Positions 45,377 to 55,086 of a stretch of 64,000 bases of DNA are shown one piece after another. Position numbers and translations under genes: made by a program. Under the pieces are notes generated by a model. That model did not search any database. It was not told where the DNA came from and was given only the letters and a program-made list of their open reading frames with translations. Location: contig JAOHMI010000004.1 of NCBI GenBank assembly GCA_028101965.1, positions 1-64,000 of the forward strand. The letters are read 5' to 3'. Origin of the DNA: Bacteriovoracaceae bacterium. GTDB lineage: Bacteria > Bdellovibrionota > Bacteriovoracia > Bacteriovoracales > Bacteriovoracaceae. Positions within the stretch are counted from its first letter, which is position 1, and each line of letters starts with the position of its first letter.

Positions 45377-46480
45377 ATGCTAATATTAGGAATGGAAACT
45401 AGTTGTGATGATACATCAGTATGCTTAGCTGAGAAATTATCAGATGGAAAAACAAAAATATTACAACTCCAAACTCTTTCAATGTATGAATCTCTTCAAC
45501 CTTTTGGAGGGATCGTTCCTGAAATTGTCTCGAGGAATCATGTGAGAAAAATCACTCATCTCATTCAAGCATGTTTAGAGAATGAAAAAAAAGCACTAAA
45601 AGATATTGATTATTTAGCGGTTACCACTATGCCTGGGCTCTTAGGTGCCCTACTTACTGGTATTAATGCTGCTAAGACATTGTCCCTACTCCACCAACTT
45701 CCGGTAATTGCAGTTAATCATCTGCACGCCCATGTTACGGCCGTCCATATTACTGAAAATGTTCAATTTCCCTATTTGTCACTTTTGGTTAGTGGTGGGC
45801 ATACAATTCTTTTTTGGTGTGAAGGACCAAACCAATTTGAAATACTCGGCTCAACAAATGATGATGCCGCTGGAGAAGCGTTTGATAAAGGGGGAAAACT
45901 ATTAGGACTCTCCTACCCAGCAGGACCTTTAATCGACAAACTTGCCAAAACAGGAAATGAAAATACTTATGATTTTCCAGTGGGTTTAAAAAACCAAGAC
46001 AATTGTAATTTCTCCTTTTCCGGAGTGAAGACTGCTTTGAGATATAAAATCGAGCGAACAAATGATCTACGACAATTAGTGGATGATAATAAAGCAAATT
46101 ACAAAAAAGATAAAAGCTTCTTTCCTCAATCCGAGCTCTTATCTGATATATGCGCTAGTTATCAAAAAGCTATTGTAACAGCACTATCCTTAAAAACTCA
46201 TAAAGCTTTAAAGAAAATAATTCAGTCGAAGGGATTAAATGCAAAAAATATCCCCATTGTGGTTGGAGGAGGAGTGGCTTGCAATAGTAAGCTTCGCAAA
46301 AATTTCATAGATAAATTTGGTGAAAGCAATACCTTTTTTGTTCAGCCTAAATACTGTACTGACAATGCGGCGATGATTACACATCATGCAGGTCTAAATT
46401 TAGAACTAGCAAAGAGATTTCCTCATTCTTTATCCATGGAACCTAGCTCACGCTTTCTAAATAAAAAAGACTATCGATAA
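45377..46480 (+). CDS. tsaD: tRNA N6-threonylcarbamoyladenosine synthase subunit
   Basis: A 367-residue ASKHA-fold protein. It starts GMETSCDDTSVCLAE and has the metal-binding HLHAHVTAVH and the SLLVSGGHTILFW strand. Further on are FDKGGKLLGL and CTDNAAMITHHAG. It transfers threonylcarbamoyl to A37 of ANN-decoding tRNAs together with TsaB and TsaE. Slightly longer than the usual 335-345 residues because of a loop near residues 220-260. rsmA begins 3 bp after its stop, so the two form an operon. Confidence 0.97.
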   Translation: MLILGMETSCDDTSVCLAEKLSDGKTKILQLQTLSMYESLQPFGGIVPEIVSRNHVRKITHLIQACLENEKKALKDIDYLAVTTMPGLLGALLTGINAAKTLSLLHQLPVIAVNHLHAHVTAVHITENVQFPYLSLLVSGGHTILFWCEGPNQFEILGSTNDDAAGEAFDKGGKLLGLSYPAGPLIDKLAKTGNENTYDFPVGLKNQDNCNFSFSGVKTALRYKIERTNDLRQLVDDNKANYKKDKSFFPQSELLSDICASYQKAIVTALSLKTHKALKKIIQSKGLNAKNIPIVVGGGVACNSKLRKNFIDKFGESNTFFVQPKYCTDNAAMITHHAGLNLELAKRFPHSLSMEPSSRFLNKKDYR

Positions 46481-46483
46481 AAT

Positions 46484-47260
46484 ATGCAAAAATACACAGC
46501 AAATAAAAATTTTGGTCAGCATTTTTTAAAAGATAAGTCTGTGATTCAAAAGATAATTAAAACAATTCCAATGGAAGCAGAAGTAATTTTTGAAATTGGC
46601 CCAGGAACAGGGGCAATTACTTTCCCTTTAAAAGAGAGACAAGAAAAAACTCCCTACTATTTATTCGAAAAAGATGATCGATTCGCAGAGATATATAAGG
46701 AAGGATTTCATGTTAACTTAGTCGATGCCGTTAAATTTGATTTTAATAAGTTTATTCAAGAAAATAAATTAAAAAATATTTTTCTCGTTTCGAACCTTCC
46801 ATATAACGTTGGATCAGTTATTTATACCAATTTGTTGCCGATCCAAGAGATTCGTTGGATGTGTCTCATGTTTCAAAAGGAAGTTGGTGAAAAAACTTTG
46901 CTTAACAAAGAAGATAAACTTAGTTCACTTTCATTTTTGACCACAAATTATCTAGTGCCTAAAAAAATCAGCTTGGTTCCTCCAGGTTGCTTTTCCCCTC
47001 CACCAAAAGTGAACTCTATTGTAAACTTTTATACTAGAAAAAGTGAAACTTTACTTCCCGACTTAAACTTTAATCAAATTGAACACTATGTGAGAAAACT
47101 ATTTTTGCATCCACGAAAAACATTGAGGGGGAAGCTAGGGAAAGAATTTAAACAATTCAAAACCGAAGGCTCTTTTTTGTCTGAATTTGCTGGTCAGCGA
47201 GCTGAGGATTTAAGTGTTACAGAAATTCAAAAAATAATTAATGAAATGCATTCTAATTAA
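46484..47260 (+). CDS. rsmA: 16S rRNA dimethyladenosine transferase
   Basis: A 258-residue methyltransferase. It has NFGQHFLKDKSVIQKI, FEIGPGTGAIT for SAM and VSNLPYNVGS, the catalytic NLPY motif. It dimethylates the two adjacent adenines near the 3' end of 16S rRNA. Translation follows directly on tsaD. The stop overlaps the convergent gene at 47253 by 8 bp. Confidence 0.96.
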   Translation: MQKYTANKNFGQHFLKDKSVIQKIIKTIPMEAEVIFEIGPGTGAITFPLKERQEKTPYYLFEKDDRFAEIYKEGFHVNLVDAVKFDFNKFIQENKLKNIFLVSNLPYNVGSVIYTNLLPIQEIRWMCLMFQKEVGEKTLLNKEDKLSSLSFLTTNYLVPKKISLVPPGCFSPPPKVNSIVNFYTRKSETLLPDLNFNQIEHYVRKLFLHPRKTLRGKLGKEFKQFKTEGSFLSEFAGQRAEDLSVTEIQKIINEMHSN

Positions 47261-47825
47261 TCTTTTCCATTATATCTGCTAACTCTTTATTTCCATTTAA
47301 TCTCAAATGCTCAATGATATTTTTAGTTTCCTCTTTTGCTCTATGCTGATTAAGCTTAGCTTTGCCTTCTATTTCAGTTATATCTAATTCAAAGCCCGAA
47401 ATGGCATTTAGTAAGTTTTCTGGAATAAATAAATTTTCCATTTTATACAATTTACCCATTCTATTTAAAACTGATCTCAAAAATACGTGATCATTTTTTA
47501 TATTAACTTTTCCTCGAAGATGGACAACTCGATAATTCCATGTGGGTACATGTCCATCAGACTCATACCACTCAGGTTTAATTAACCCATGTTCTCCCTG
47601 AAAGGTGAGGAGAATCTCCTTTTGATCAATTTTTTTTGAAATAGGATTTTTAGCTGCAAAATGACCAAAAACTTTCTGAGAGTCAATATCCACATAAACT
47701 GGATTATGACTGACCTCTATTCTTCCTAAGTTTTCATAAATAATTGAAGCAAAAGAAATTTCCTTAGCAATCGTTAGTGATTGAATATCCTCATTAATTT
47801 TGAAATATTTTGGATTGTATTCCAT
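47253..47825 (-). CDS. PaiB-like FMN-binding protein
   Basis: A 190-residue protein. The ATG at 47825 has GGAGAGGA upstream, so it is preferred over 47840. It carries the PaiB split-barrel features: YNPKYFKI at the start, GHFAAKNPISK, LIKPEWYESDGHVPTWNYRV and VHLRGKV. PaiB proteins bind flavin and are linked to polyamine or protease regulation in Bacillus, but here the role is open. Cytosolic, single gene. Confidence 0.82.
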   Translation of the reverse strand: MEYNPKYFKINEDIQSLTIAKEISFASIIYENLGRIEVSHNPVYVDIDSQKVFGHFAAKNPISKKIDQKEILLTFQGEHGLIKPEWYESDGHVPTWNYRVVHLRGKVNIKNDHVFLRSVLNRMGKLYKMENLFIPENLLNAISGFELDITEIEGKAKLNQHRAKEETKNIIEHLRLNGNKELADIMEKIN

Positions 47826-47923
47826 AATTATCCTCTCCATCTCAAAGTGGTAGAGACAATATAGCTTTAATGATTTAAAATAGTCATTAATTAAACAAAA
47901 ATTCTTGGCAACGGAAGGTCAAA

Positions 47924-49234
47924 ATGAAGTTTCTTGTACTCCTAACCTTACTTTTCAGTGGTTCTGTTTTATCTGATGTAGGAATGCTCTACGCCCCAGG
48001 CGCTCACAATATGGGAATTGGGTCTCAACCAGATATGGAATCCCAAGATTGTTCCAATACTTATTATGCTCCAGCACTGAACTCATTCATTGATTCACCT
48101 AAAATATCTTTAAACTCTTTAGTGGTTCATCATAACCTTTATGAAATGAATGATATTGTGGTTCAAAATTCCTTAAACAGTGATGATGATATTGATTTTG
48201 GGGATATTGATCCAAATGAATCAACCTCAGCTTACCATATGACCCATTTTTGTTTTCCTTTTATAAAACAGTTTAATACATTTTTAAATATTTCTGTGAC
48301 AGCACCGGTAACTCAAATTATGGAAGCCAAAACTGTTGATAGTTATGAACCCACATATTACTTTGAAAACACCCAAGAAAAACGAACTATTCTTCGAGTT
48401 TCATTTACTCATAAAGTGGATAAATACTTAGCTTATTCAGTTGGGCAAAAAACCTCATTCAATGTGTTTGGAGAGACTAGCTTTGTCAGCCGATACCAGG
48501 GAGATGATGACTACTCCAGCGGAGAAATGGATATCCAAACTAAGCCGAGCTCAGCTCTCATTATTTCTGCAGCATACTTTTTTAATGAAGAATCCTATGC
48601 CTTCTTTTCATTTATTGATGAATTAAAAACTGAAATGGTAACCACTTCTGAAGGATTTACTCCTCTCGGTGATGCTATAGTTCCTTATGATTTCACCATA
48701 ACTTCAATTATTTATTATGACCCTAGAGTTATCTCCTTCGGACACGGTCAAAAAATAAATAATTTCTACTATGCGGTTTCATTGGAGTACCATGACTGGT
48801 CCGGCTATGAATCTTCTAAGATGAAAATCACTCGAAATAGTGGGATTATTAAGAAAAGTAAAAACTATGAAACCATAAAAACCAATAACATTTTCGTTCC
48901 TAAGTTTGGACTTAAGTACAATCATGGAAAGTCATTTTTCTCTGGCGGTTACTTTTATCGTCCAAGGGCCATTATTAGTAATCTAAATAGCTCCGGAAAC
49001 ACGATTGACTTAAATTCACACAACTTTACTCTTGGTTACGAGAGAAATTTATCTGTATTTAAGTGGCCATTATCCCTTTCAGTGGGCTACATGCTGAGGG
49101 AGTATGAAGATTTATCCGTGGATAAAAGCTCAGACATGGAAAATGGCGATGATGGTAAGAAAATTGGTTACGGTGGCTTTACGGCCGGAGGACAAGTCCA
49201 TAGTATGTCCTTTGGAATTAACTGGAAAATCTAA
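47924..49234 (+). CDS. FadL/OmpP1-like outer-membrane transport protein
   Basis: A 436-residue protein with a signal peptide ending SVLSD. The N-terminal region (MLYAPGAHNMGIGS, then NTYYAPALNS) recalls the FadL hatch region. Many alternating aromatic strands (FFSGGYFYRPRAIISNL, LSLSVGYMLREYE) and the ending SMSFGINWKI point to an outer-membrane barrel. It probably carries hydrophobic solutes. The match is loose. Its stop shares a base with the smpB start (TAATG). Confidence 0.55.
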   Translation: MKFLVLLTLLFSGSVLSDVGMLYAPGAHNMGIGSQPDMESQDCSNTYYAPALNSFIDSPKISLNSLVVHHNLYEMNDIVVQNSLNSDDDIDFGDIDPNESTSAYHMTHFCFPFIKQFNTFLNISVTAPVTQIMEAKTVDSYEPTYYFENTQEKRTILRVSFTHKVDKYLAYSVGQKTSFNVFGETSFVSRYQGDDDYSSGEMDIQTKPSSALIISAAYFFNEESYAFFSFIDELKTEMVTTSEGFTPLGDAIVPYDFTITSIIYYDPRVISFGHGQKINNFYYAVSLEYHDWSGYESSKMKITRNSGIIKKSKNYETIKTNNIFVPKFGLKYNHGKSFFSGGYFYRPRAIISNLNSSGNTIDLNSHNFTLGYERNLSVFKWPLSLSVGYMLREYEDLSVDKSSDMENGDDGKKIGYGGFTAGGQVHSMSFGINWKI

Positions 49235-49677
49235 TGAAGATCATCAGCAATAATAAAAAAGCACGGTTCAATTTTGAACTGCTCGACACATTTGAATGTG
49301 GTTTGGTTTTGCGTGGAACTGAGATCAAAAGCATTAGAGAGTCTTCTCCCTCATTACAGGAAAGCTATGTAAATATTGATTCAAAAATGGAAATTTGGGT
49401 ATATAACATCATTATTCCTCACTATTCCCACGGGAACCGAAATAATCATCAAGAGGATCGTAAACGAAAACTTCTCATGCACCGCAAAGAAATTGAGAAG
49501 ATAAAAAAAGAGCAATCCTTAAAGGACTGCACCCTAGTTCCCACAAAAATGTATTTCAAAAATGGACGAGTTAAATTAGAAATTGCCCTGGCCAAGGGAA
49601 AGAAATTACACGATAAACGCCAAGATCAAATCAAAAAATCCATTGATAAAAAGCTGCGTCAAAAAGACTACACCTAA
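49234..49677 (+). CDS. smpB: tmRNA-binding protein SmpB
   Basis: A 147-residue protein with the full set of SmpB features: NKKARFNFELLDTFECGLVL, GTEIKSIRESSPSLQESYVN, and the basic tail GKKLHDKRQDQIKKSIDKK. It delivers tmRNA to stalled ribosomes. It is translationally coupled to the FadL-like gene. The tmRNA gene itself was not found in the window. Confidence 0.97.
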   Translation: MKIISNNKKARFNFELLDTFECGLVLRGTEIKSIRESSPSLQESYVNIDSKMEIWVYNIIIPHYSHGNRNNHQEDRKRKLLMHRKEIEKIKKEQSLKDCTLVPTKMYFKNGRVKLEIALAKGKKLHDKRQDQIKKSIDKKLRQKDYT

Positions 49678-49829
49678 CACCCGTCAAGATCCTTACTTTC
49701 TTCAAGTACTAAGCTCATTGCGTCAATAAAATTTTTTCACCCTTTTCTTTTCTTCATTAACCATCGATTCTGCGAATGTTACCTGTGGTTCATTAATGCA
49801 TGAAGCATCGTCAAAATTTAAGGGGAAGT

Positions 49830-51641
49830 ATGAAAACGATTTATCAAATTATCTTAGTTCTATTTATTGCCATTAACTCATTAACGGCAGCACCATTCCA
49901 GGTACATGAAAACTTTCCGAGTAAAATCGATATCTTGTACTTTGCAGACCTCATCTCTCAATACTCCTTAAGAAAGAATGGAAAATTTAAACATAATACG
50001 GCCAGGGCTTTAGAGCATCTCTTGTATTCGCGAAACTTTATTCAAAACAAACTCATGGTGCAAAGAATTCACGAAAAAAGTTTTGGTAAAAATAAAATAG
50101 TCATTGATAGACAAGACAAGAGTCTTCTTTTTGATAATAAAAAATATAAATTAAGTCTAACTACGGATTCGAGCAATATTTATTCAAACTATATTCCTCA
50201 TAAAAAAAATTCACCGGCCAAAGCAGTTTTAGAAAAAAACCTTTTGGGACCCGAGTATTCCAAAACAATTATTACTCAAATATATCAGCAAATTTCTAAA
50301 ACCAAGGGACTGGATCCATTTATACCGGAAAATTATAAATTGATTCAAATACTAGATGAAGATCTTAAATTACAAAAAACTTCTCAAGAAGAAAAAGAAT
50401 TATTTTTTCAAGTTCGAGAAAAGGTAAAAATAGATAAAGACTCTACCACAAAGTGGCAATACATACCCATAAGATTAGTTTCCAAACCTGTAACAAAAGT
50501 TATGTATGAAGTCCCTCAAGCGGTACTTAGTGTGCCAGTTGAAGGAGTGACTCGCTCTCCTTGGCATAACTTAGTTGGATCCATGCGAGAATTCGAAACT
50601 GGATTCAAATCTATTCCACAAAACTTTAAAGAAATTGGTCATGGTATCGCCAAACCAAAAAAAGGGTTAGTCGTTGAAGGGTTAACTGGTTTTGCTGATA
50701 CAGGTGTTACATTTTTTAAAGCAGGTCTAGGCTTAGTTAAAACTGGATTATCTATTGTGGCCTATCCTATTTATCGTTTATTTGGAGGAAAAAGATCTCT
50801 TCTGGCGAGAAAGAAAGGAAAACGAGCGGCGATTATTCTAGTCGATGCGGCAACCGGAAGCGGATTGTTTAATAATATAATGGATATCTTTGGAGAAGAA
50901 ATCGCGCGAGGACAGCTCAAAGGTTATATCCAGTATTTCTGTGTAGAATCTAGTGCAAAAGACACTGATATAAAAAAATGTATTGATGAAATTCCCGATA
51001 AAATTGACTACGTTGACTTTTTCGCTCTCACTCATACTGGGGGAACTTCACAAATAGAGCGTTATGCTGAATATGCCATTAAAATGAAGGGATTGAAACC
51101 AGAAGTCATGCTCTCTATTGGTTGTTATGACCGAGATCCAAACTTAACTCACCCTAAGGATTCTGTGGGGCAAAAGCATACATCATGGGCCGTTCACTAC
51201 TACCTCTCAAGCTTAATATCAAAAAGAATTCGCGGTATCCCTGTTGAACAAGCGGCCTACCAATCATTTTATGAAGGACTTCCTCTTAATATGGTAAATC
51301 CAATTTCCCTAGGCGGAATGATTGCCGTTGGGGCCATGGAGCAAGATTTAAAGTTAGGATATTGGGGATCCATGCCTGATTCAAACGATAATCAGAAAAA
51401 AATATTAAATAAGCTTTTAGATGATAACTGGAGAAAGTTTGATCGATCATATTCAAGTTATAAAAGAAAAAGACAAAATGCTCCGTCTAAAGAAGAGATG
51501 AATGAGTCTCTTAAATCAATTCATAACTTAAATGAATACCTTAAGGTGAATAAAAAGTATCTGTCGCGTAAAACGAAGAAAAACTTAAAGAAGTCCATGA
51601 AGAAATATACACAAGTTACTTCAGAGCTAAGTGCAACATAA
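49830..51641 (+). CDS. Large exported protein with possible clan CD-like His/Cys pair
   Basis: A 603-residue protein. The ATG at 49830 has AGGGGAAG upstream and opens a signal peptide ending SLTAAP. Residues 265-320 are Gly-rich with hydrophobic repeats (GLTGFADTGVTFFKAGLGLV). After KRAAIILVDAATGSG come VDFFALTHTGG (His402) and, 30 residues on, PEVMLSIGCYDRDP (Cys432). The spacing and strand-His/strand-Cys pattern resemble clan CD peptidases, although a Thr separates His and Gly. The CYD..D motif is also found in the 992-residue protein at 45-3023. No database family is recognised with certainty. The C-terminal 80 residues are Lys-rich and helical. Confidence 0.5.
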   Translation: MKTIYQIILVLFIAINSLTAAPFQVHENFPSKIDILYFADLISQYSLRKNGKFKHNTARALEHLLYSRNFIQNKLMVQRIHEKSFGKNKIVIDRQDKSLLFDNKKYKLSLTTDSSNIYSNYIPHKKNSPAKAVLEKNLLGPEYSKTIITQIYQQISKTKGLDPFIPENYKLIQILDEDLKLQKTSQEEKELFFQVREKVKIDKDSTTKWQYIPIRLVSKPVTKVMYEVPQAVLSVPVEGVTRSPWHNLVGSMREFETGFKSIPQNFKEIGHGIAKPKKGLVVEGLTGFADTGVTFFKAGLGLVKTGLSIVAYPIYRLFGGKRSLLARKKGKRAAIILVDAATGSGLFNNIMDIFGEEIARGQLKGYIQYFCVESSAKDTDIKKCIDEIPDKIDYVDFFALTHTGGTSQIERYAEYAIKMKGLKPEVMLSIGCYDRDPNLTHPKDSVGQKHTSWAVHYYLSSLISKRIRGIPVEQAAYQSFYEGLPLNMVNPISLGGMIAVGAMEQDLKLGYWGSMPDSNDNQKKILNKLLDDNWRKFDRSYSSYKRKRQNAPSKEEMNESLKSIHNLNEYLKVNKKYLSRKTKKNLKKSMKKYTQVTSELSAT

Positions 51642-51685
51642 TTTAATTACGATCATATTCATGTGCAGATTAAATGAAAAATATC

Positions 51686-51954
51686 TTAGTCTGCACAGGT
51701 AATTTCAAGATCAATACGACCTCTTCCGTATGTATAACGATATGGAGCACTTCCTTGCTTTTGTATGTTCAAAGTAGCGATATAATCACCTTTAGAGATC
51801 TGATTAATATATAATACATTATCTTTTATTAGAGCGCTGTGAGAGTTAAGCATAAAATTTTCTTCCCTTAAAATAAGATTTGAATAAATTCTGGGTGACT
51901 TAACTTCAGGTGAAAAAGAAAAGCTAAAAGAAAAAGTAATTTTTTTTTGATCAT
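51686..51954 (-). pseudogene. Frameshifted small secreted protein gene
   Basis: A ribosome site (GGAGAG) and ATG at 51954 open a signal peptide MIKKKLLFLLAFLF, which then runs into a stop. The rest of the gene is open in the next frame: SPEVKSPRIYSNLI, then DYIATLNIQKQGSAPYRYTY and ending RIDLEITCAD at 51686. One extra T in the run near 51912 would join the leader to the body as one protein of about 89 residues. The T9 run at 51940-51948 is a second possible slip site. It may be a true mutation, a phase-variable slip or a sequence error. Confidence 0.55.
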
Positions 51955-52129
51955 ATTACTCTCCTATAACTTGCAAAATTATTTATAAAATCATATTAAA
52001 AAGGGAGAGATTGATAGTTAACACAGTTTAATTTGTATACTTATTATTGGGTGTTAGATTTTTTTAAGAGAAAAGATCTGACATAATGAGCTAGTTCAAT
52101 CGGGACTAAACTATAAAACGAAAAGCTAT

Positions 52130-53071
52130 CTAGCTAAAAGTAATAACCTTCGTCCAATAGAGCACAAGAAACAAATAAGTGCCCAAAAAGACAACTCCCG
52201 TGATTTTGTTTAGAGACTTACGAGTCATAGACAAAAAGAGAAGCAGACCACTAAAAGATAAAAGGGCATAAATTTCATATGAGTAACTTGAAGTAATTGG
52301 TAATGACTTATAACCAATACTACCTAAAATAAAACTACAATTAAATAAGTTTGACCCAATAATATTCCCAATAATGATATCCGTGTCTTTCTTTTTAAAA
52401 ACACTCATTAAAGTGGTGACTAGTTCAGGAAATGATGTTCCAAATGCCACAAAGATTGCCGAGATAACATAAGTTGAGATATTAAATGTTTCGCACACTC
52501 TCACTCCGGAGTAGATTAATAGTTCGCCCCCTCCATAGAGAAATGCTAAACCAAAGCCCAGGTACATTGAATCTTTCCAAGTGAGGACAATATTCTTGTT
52601 CTCCTCACCGACATGCTTATCTTTTCTAAGGTTTGAAATAATATAATAGAGATTGACGAAGAAAATAGAGAGCAAGATTAAGGTGGCATAAATATCGAAA
52701 ACTTGTCGTTGAAATAAGATGAGCAAGGCTATGGTCATCAACAAATGTAAAGTACTATAGAGTGCATGATCTTTTGGATTTAATCTCAAGGTCTGGAAAA
52801 AAGAACAGATTCCTAAGACAAGAAATCCATTGGCAACGTTTGATCCAATCAAAGTTCCAAAGGCAACGCTTGAAGCACCTCGAAAAATAGCTAAATGAGA
52901 AACAAATAATTCAGGTAAGGAAGTTCCAAAACCAACAAGCAGCATTCCCACCACAATAGGAGGAAGTCCTATTTTTTTTCCAATTTTCTCTGAACTGTCT
53001 AATGAAAACTCAGCTCCATAATAAAGCAAAACCAAAGAAATAATAAAAAGCAGAATATAAAATGCAATCAT
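52130..53071 (-). CDS. Calcium/sodium antiporter (YrbG-type CaCA)
   Basis: A 313-residue membrane protein with about ten membrane segments. The two alpha repeats are GFGTSLPELFVSHLA near residue 48 and AFGTSFPELVTTLMS near 208, each with the acidic residue of the cation site. Next to them are GTLIGSNVANGF and GNIIGSNLFNCS. It exchanges Ca2+ for Na+ at the inner membrane. The ATG overlaps the stop of the gene upstream (ATGA), so it ends the tdk-to-exchanger run. Confidence 0.92.
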   Translation of the reverse strand: MIAFYILLFIISLVLLYYGAEFSLDSSEKIGKKIGLPPIVVGMLLVGFGTSLPELFVSHLAIFRGASSVAFGTLIGSNVANGFLVLGICSFFQTLRLNPKDHALYSTLHLLMTIALLILFQRQVFDIYATLILLSIFFVNLYYIISNLRKDKHVGEENKNIVLTWKDSMYLGFGLAFLYGGGELLIYSGVRVCETFNISTYVISAIFVAFGTSFPELVTTLMSVFKKKDTDIIIGNIIGSNLFNCSFILGSIGYKSLPITSSYSYEIYALLSFSGLLLFLSMTRKSLNKITGVVFLGTYLFLVLYWTKVITFS

Positions 53072-54027
53072 ACTGAACTTCCAGAAAAATCCGGCACGAT
53101 AAATTTATCTACATCAAGAGAGAAGTCTTGGGCCAAATTAAAGGTTTTATTTTCAAATTTCTTCAAAGAAACAAGGGCCAGAAGAAATGACTCAAATGCT
53201 TTTGGCCTTCTAACTAATAATTCAATGTCTTTTTCATAAACAAAAAGTTGAAACGCTTTTTCAATCGCATTAATAATTGTCATTCTAGCTTTAGGAGCAG
53301 TGTCCATAAAATTCAAGTCTTTAATTGTTTTAGCTGAGATGATGTTATATCGATAAAGCTCTATTAAAATTATGAATGAATTAGATTCAAAAATTTCTAA
53401 GCTCTTTGGAAAATGCTTAGATAAATAATGAAATTGATTCATTAATTTTAATGAAACATTTCCAAAGCTATCATAACTATAATTAAAAATATTTAAGAGA
53501 AGATCGTAGTAATGACACCACACCAGCACGTCAATGGGTCTATTCCAGTATGGATTGAAGCCTTTTTTTAAACGCCGTTTAAAACTCTTTGACTGTTGGT
53601 ACTCCCAAGCAGACTTTTCATTTAATTTATCCTTTTCTCCGACTCGATCATTTTCATATTTCTTTCCAGATCGGACATTAAAGTCTTGAACACTTAACTG
53701 CGCGATAAGATTTCGTGAATCTTTAACTTCAGGGTGCGGACAAAGCGCGATTCCAGGACAATCCAACTCACAAGTTAAACAAGCTGGTTTACTTAATGGA
53801 AAATCTACCACAAGTGATTCTAGTTTATTTTCTAAAATATGAGAGAGGAGCAAGTCTTCTTTGGGATGAACTTTTAGATCAGAAGCAACTTTCACTTCTT
53901 TTAAGAACCACCTTGATTGATCGGGGAAGTATTCAAGAACTGCTAAATAAAAATTATCTTTTTTCCCACCGAGAAAACAAATTCCACTGCAAATATGAGA
54001 CTTTTTTGATGGGCGGTCAGTTTCCAT
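53068..54027 (-). CDS. DUF429-like hypothetical protein
   Basis: A 319-residue soluble protein. The order of conserved-looking blocks suggests the DUF429 (RNase H-like fold) family: a first strand pair (FYLAVLEYF), LVVDFPLSKPACLTCELDCP, and later LEIFESNSFI. The Cys cluster (CLTCELDCPGIALCP) could bind metal. The match is by layout only. It sits between a GHMP kinase and the Ca2+ exchanger, overlapping the latter by 4 bp. Function unknown. Confidence 0.45.
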   Translation of the reverse strand: METDRPSKKSHICSGICFLGGKKDNFYLAVLEYFPDQSRWFLKEVKVASDLKVHPKEDLLLSHILENKLESLVVDFPLSKPACLTCELDCPGIALCPHPEVKDSRNLIAQLSVQDFNVRSGKKYENDRVGEKDKLNEKSAWEYQQSKSFKRRLKKGFNPYWNRPIDVLVWCHYYDLLLNIFNYSYDSFGNVSLKLMNQFHYLSKHFPKSLEIFESNSFIILIELYRYNIISAKTIKDLNFMDTAPKARMTIINAIEKAFQLFVYEKDIELLVRRPKAFESFLLALVSLKKFENKTFNLAQDFSLDVDKFIVPDFSGSSV

Positions 54028-54036
54028 AATTTTTGG

Positions 54037-55086
54037 TTATCCACAGGGTTTAGAAATATCCAATTCTAATTTTTTCATATTAAAGCTATTAATTAAATGA
54101 AGAAATGTATTTTCTTGCTCATCAGAGAAAGGTTTATTTAATATAATCAAGAAACAACCTCCTCCTCCGGCACCACACATCTTTGCTCCTATAACTTGGG
54201 AGAATTTCTGCTTAGACTGAGTAATAAAGTCTTGTATCGCTTCGGGAACAATATTTGAGAATAAATTCTCTCTTATGCGCCCTTCTTCACAAACTAAGCT
54301 TAACAGCTCTCCATAATTTGCATCTTTTATCGCCTGATGAGCTTGATGAGAAAGTTGTGAGATATCTTTTAATCCAGATCGAGTTTCAGAGTTTCCATCA
54401 AAAAAACTCTTATAAACTTCCCAATTATTAATTCCGGAATTTCGACTTATGCCTGAATAAATCAAACGTAAATGAGATTTTAAATAGATTCTTAATTCCT
54501 CAGTATAGAGCTGTTCTACTTCAATCGAATCGTAGCTAGGTTTCAATGCTAAGATTCCTCCATAAAGGGCAGGATAATAATCCTGATAACCAGTCACCCC
54601 TTGATTAAGAATTTTTGCTTCAATATTTTTAACGATAGAAATAACATTTGTTTTAGAATACTTCTCTTCAACCTGAAAATGTTTGGCCAAAGCTTTGAAA
54701 AGAGTCACTCCCATTGCAGAAGATCCGCCCAGACCTGCTCCAGCAGGAGAACCGGATGATAACTGTAAACTTACTCCTGTCTTAGGTTTAAAGTATTTAA
54801 CAATTAATAATACAAAGGCAATATGATGATAATCGTTTATTAGTTGATCATCCGATGAGCTATTAAGATGATCATTCTTTACTTTGGTCACATCATCGTA
54901 GTCCAAAGAATTTATTTCAATAAAGTTCTCATCTTTTTTTTCAAGGATAACTTTAGCTTTTAAATTTGTGGCCATATTGAGGGTAACAGTGGCCTCTAAT
55001 ATATGATTAATCGGATCAAGATCAATTGTTCCTCCTAGCAAATCAACTCTTACTGAGCCAGAAGTGGTTTCGCTAGTTTCCTGCAT
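54037..55086 (-). CDS. GHMP-family sugar kinase
   Basis: A 349-residue kinase. The N-terminal SVRVDLLGGTIDLDP and the phosphate-binding loop SPAGAGLGGSSAMGVTLFK are typical GHMP motifs; GAKMCGAGGGGCFLI near the end is motif 3. The nearest branch by pattern is the D-glycero-D-manno-heptose 7-phosphate or fucokinase type (LLGGT.D). Substrate is not certain. Its first 14 bp overlap the end of hpt, and GGAG lies inside hpt just before the ATG, so translation is coupled. Confidence 0.82.
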   Translation of the reverse strand: MQETSETTSGSVRVDLLGGTIDLDPINHILEATVTLNMATNLKAKVILEKKDENFIEINSLDYDDVTKVKNDHLNSSSDDQLINDYHHIAFVLLIVKYFKPKTGVSLQLSSGSPAGAGLGGSSAMGVTLFKALAKHFQVEEKYSKTNVISIVKNIEAKILNQGVTGYQDYYPALYGGILALKPSYDSIEVEQLYTEELRIYLKSHLRLIYSGISRNSGINNWEVYKSFFDGNSETRSGLKDISQLSHQAHQAIKDANYGELLSLVCEEGRIRENLFSNIVPEAIQDFITQSKQKFSQVIGAKMCGAGGGGCFLIILNKPFSDEQENTFLHLINSFNMKKLELDISKPCG

